Source of the DNA: Micrococcales bacterium
GTDB taxonomy: Bacteria; Actinomycetota; Actinomycetes; Actinomycetales; Microbacteriaceae
Assembly: GCA_947452985.1 (NCBI GenBank)
Contig: CANGEU010000003.1
Span: 1-34,283, forward strand
Length of the DNA: 34,283 nucleotides
Direction: 5' to 3'
The notes below the pieces were generated by a model, which was given only the letters and a program-made list of their open reading frames with translations, was not told the origin of the DNA and did no database searches. Position 1 is the stretch's first letter, and the number at the start of each line of letters is the position of its first letter. Below, in pieces: positions 33,142-34,283 of this stretch. A program made the translations under genes and the position numbers.

Positions 33142-33858
33142 TCAATCAAAGAGCGTGAAATCCGTTTCGCTTGACTCATGCGGCTTAGCCGGCGTGGTCC
33201 GAAAGGTCGAAGTTATTGGAGGGCGTGGAAAAAGCTGAGTCCTATCTTGAACTATGTCAGTTAATCGGGGGTAAAGCTTTCCGAACAGAATTATTCCTTT
33301 AGGTTCCAGCGTGGAAATGAGCGCATCAAGACCTTGTTCAAAAATTATTTTTGCTTCTGGTTCAAGATAAGAACCGTAGTTGCTGACAGCAACGACGCTG
33401 CCCATTTCAATTCCCGCAAAGACAAAGTCATAATCTTCCTGAGAGACCCAGCGTAGAGAAGGAATCACTTTGAGCCCATGGTGTGACCAGACAGCCCCCG
33501 CATCTCGAGAGTGAACCGTGTTAGAAATTCTTAGATACTCCGGCATTCCCTTAGCTATGGTCACATCCGGCGTGAGTGTGCATTTAAACGAGGCGAAGCG
33601 ATCGACCCACTTAACCGGTTCGATTAGGGGCCCTGCAAACTTTCGATCGTCTCTATAAAAATGAAGCCCCGTTTGCGATGGCGATGCAGCGCGGCGGCGA
33701 TCATCAAAAGCAATTAACGCCTCCGGAATGTCACTCAACGAAACTTTTGGAAGTAGCGGAATTTGGTATTTAGAGACGACCGGGAAGTCTTTTGGATACC
33801 CTTCAGGCGTGGCATGAAATAACAGGCGCTCAACCATACTCTTGGCGTCCAGACCCAT
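33142..33858 (-). CDS. DUF4417-like protein, module 2
   Basis: This 238-residue paralogue of the gene at 31263 has the same core: FKCTLTPDVTI near residue 98, RISNTVHSRDAGAVWSHHGL, VIPSLRWVSQEDY, GIEMGSVVAVS and ILFGKLYP. It has a C-terminal tail of about 30 extra residues (PRPPITSTFRTTPAKPHESS). The shared residues point to the conserved surface: the proline-aspartate pair, the R-x-x-NTV..R stretch, IPS-RW and GIE-GS. Its ATG follows the partner's stop directly (TAAATG). The gene lies behind the displaced trpS end in the same way that module 1 lies behind trpS. No enzyme activity can be assigned from sequence. Confidence 0.7.
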   Translation of the reverse strand: MGLDAKSMVERLLFHATPEGYPKDFPVVSKYQIPLLPKVSLSDIPEALIAFDDRRRAASPSQTGLHFYRDDRKFAGPLIEPVKWVDRFASFKCTLTPDVTIAKGMPEYLRISNTVHSRDAGAVWSHHGLKVIPSLRWVSQEDYDFVFAGIEMGSVVAVSNYGSYLEPEAKIIFEQGLDALISTLEPKGIILFGKLYPRLTDIVQDRTQLFPRPPITSTFRTTPAKPHESSETDFTLFD

Positions 33859-34283
33859 TTAGTTCAGTTCTTCCAAGGAATCAGAGAAAGAAACCTTAGA
33901 CCTGGAAATTGTGTGGGTCACAAATAAATTATCGCTATACAGGTTCGGAACATTTGTTAAGGTTTCGAGGTCGTATAGATACTCAACCTGCAGCACGCCA
34001 TTATTGTGTGTGTCCTTCGAAACGGAAATGAAGCCCGACTTCAATTGAAAAACGACCGCAACATCGGACTCGTAGGTCCAATTTTCAACGTCGTTTTCGT
34101 ATTCAGTAATTGTTTCGCGAAACACATACCCTTGGATAATTTCTTCGTTAGAAAACTTATAGAAACGATCTTGAGAGTTTCGATTGCCAGATAGAACACC
34201 ACTCTCGAGGCTGCTAACGGTCAGCACGGTATATTCTTCGTCAATACCTTCGAAATTGAGAACTACGACGCGACTGCCAATTT
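33859..34283 (-). CDS. Hypothetical protein, partner of DUF4417-like gene, module 2 (partial, 5' end cut)
   Basis: The reading frame is open to the window edge, so the start lies outside; 141 codons are visible. A GTG at 34227 is an internal alternative but upstream codons (VVVLNFEGIDEEYTV) look equally coding. The protein is acidic and beta-rich. The C-terminal part shares V-x-Y-L-x-x-L-E-x-L..VP and the ending DSLEEL with the partner in module 1 (DDLLEE), which suggests distant homology. It sits directly upstream of its DUF4417-like gene without a gap. Function unknown. Confidence 0.6.
   Translation of the reverse strand, partial: IGSRVVVLNFEGIDEEYTVLTVSSLESGVLSGNRNSQDRFYKFSNEEIIQGYVFRETITEYENDVENWTYESDVAVVFQLKSGFISVSKDTHNNGVLQVEYLYDLETLTNVPNLYSDNLFVTHTISRSKVSFSDSLEELN

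Noticed and set aside
33014-33238. Plus-strand open frame overlapping the trpS fragment end and module 2
   Set aside because: It reads trpS in a wrong frame and then the antisense of the DUF4417-like gene; no start signals.
30914-34283. Integrase, transposase, inverted terminal repeats, tRNA attachment site or CRISPR array in the cassette region
   Set aside because: No such gene, repeat pair or spacer array was found; mobility is inferred only from the trpS duplication and the foreign-looking content.

Overview
The window looks like chromosome from a small-genome actinobacterium of the Microbacteriaceae, most like the freshwater Luna lineage (Rhodoluna/Aquiluna type). The reasons are moderate GC (a little over 50% by eye), very tight packing with many 1-4 bp gene overlaps, an actinobacterial acyl-CoA carboxylase set that includes the small epsilon subunit, an actinobacterial LpdA-like flavoprotein without redox cysteines, and many genes whose -10 box lies only 6-7 nt before the start codon (leaderless mRNAs). 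The lineage is an inference from gene content; no rRNA is present.

Layout. 1-2874 (minus): cell-surface polysaccharide ABC exporter (ATPase, cut by the window edge, plus permease) and an LCP-family ligase. 2925-5757 (minus): purE, purK, a PH-domain membrane protein and birA. 5801-7632 (plus, divergent from birA): acyl-CoA carboxylase beta and epsilon subunits, ending at a strong terminator. 7801-11812 (minus): a degenerate sensor-like protein, a NarL-type histidine kinase, its response regulator and an RNA methyltransferase. 11838-15674 (plus): Maf pyrophosphatase, the biotin-carrying carboxylase alpha subunit, an SPFH protein and an OsmC-like protein. 15671-17089 (minus): LpdA-like flavoprotein. 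17106-19520 (plus): purine nucleoside phosphorylase and phosphosugar mutase. 19517-22299 (minus): PTS IIB and IIA, adenosine deaminase and a BMP-type lipoprotein. 22394-25739 (plus): sdhCDAB. 25743-29427 (plus): two tandem secreted CotH-kinase paralogues and a secreted Rieske protein. 29446-31266 (plus): exonuclease III and trpS.

The genes form coherent sets. BirA charges the biotin domain of the alpha subunit that works with the beta and epsilon subunits. The BMP lipoprotein, adenosine deaminase, PNP and phosphosugar mutase outline nucleoside uptake and salvage feeding PurE/PurK-linked purine metabolism. The ABC exporter and LCP protein build a wall polymer.

The unusual part is 30914-34283. 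The last third of trpS is present twice, 1,830 bp apart. The first 97 bp of the repeat differ at one position, and the remaining 253 bp differ at 44 positions (hand count) without any indel. Behind each trpS 3' end sits the same minus-strand two-gene module: a gene resembling the DUF4417 family and, just upstream of it, an unrecognised partner. The two modules are diverged paralogues. Between them lie the front half of an FMN riboswitch and a ribD fragment, both broken, abutting the displaced trpS end. I read this as two alleles of one accessory cassette stacked at trpS by site-specific or homologous integration, with gene repair of trpS. The function of the cassette is unknown. This is the best candidate in the window for an undescribed system.
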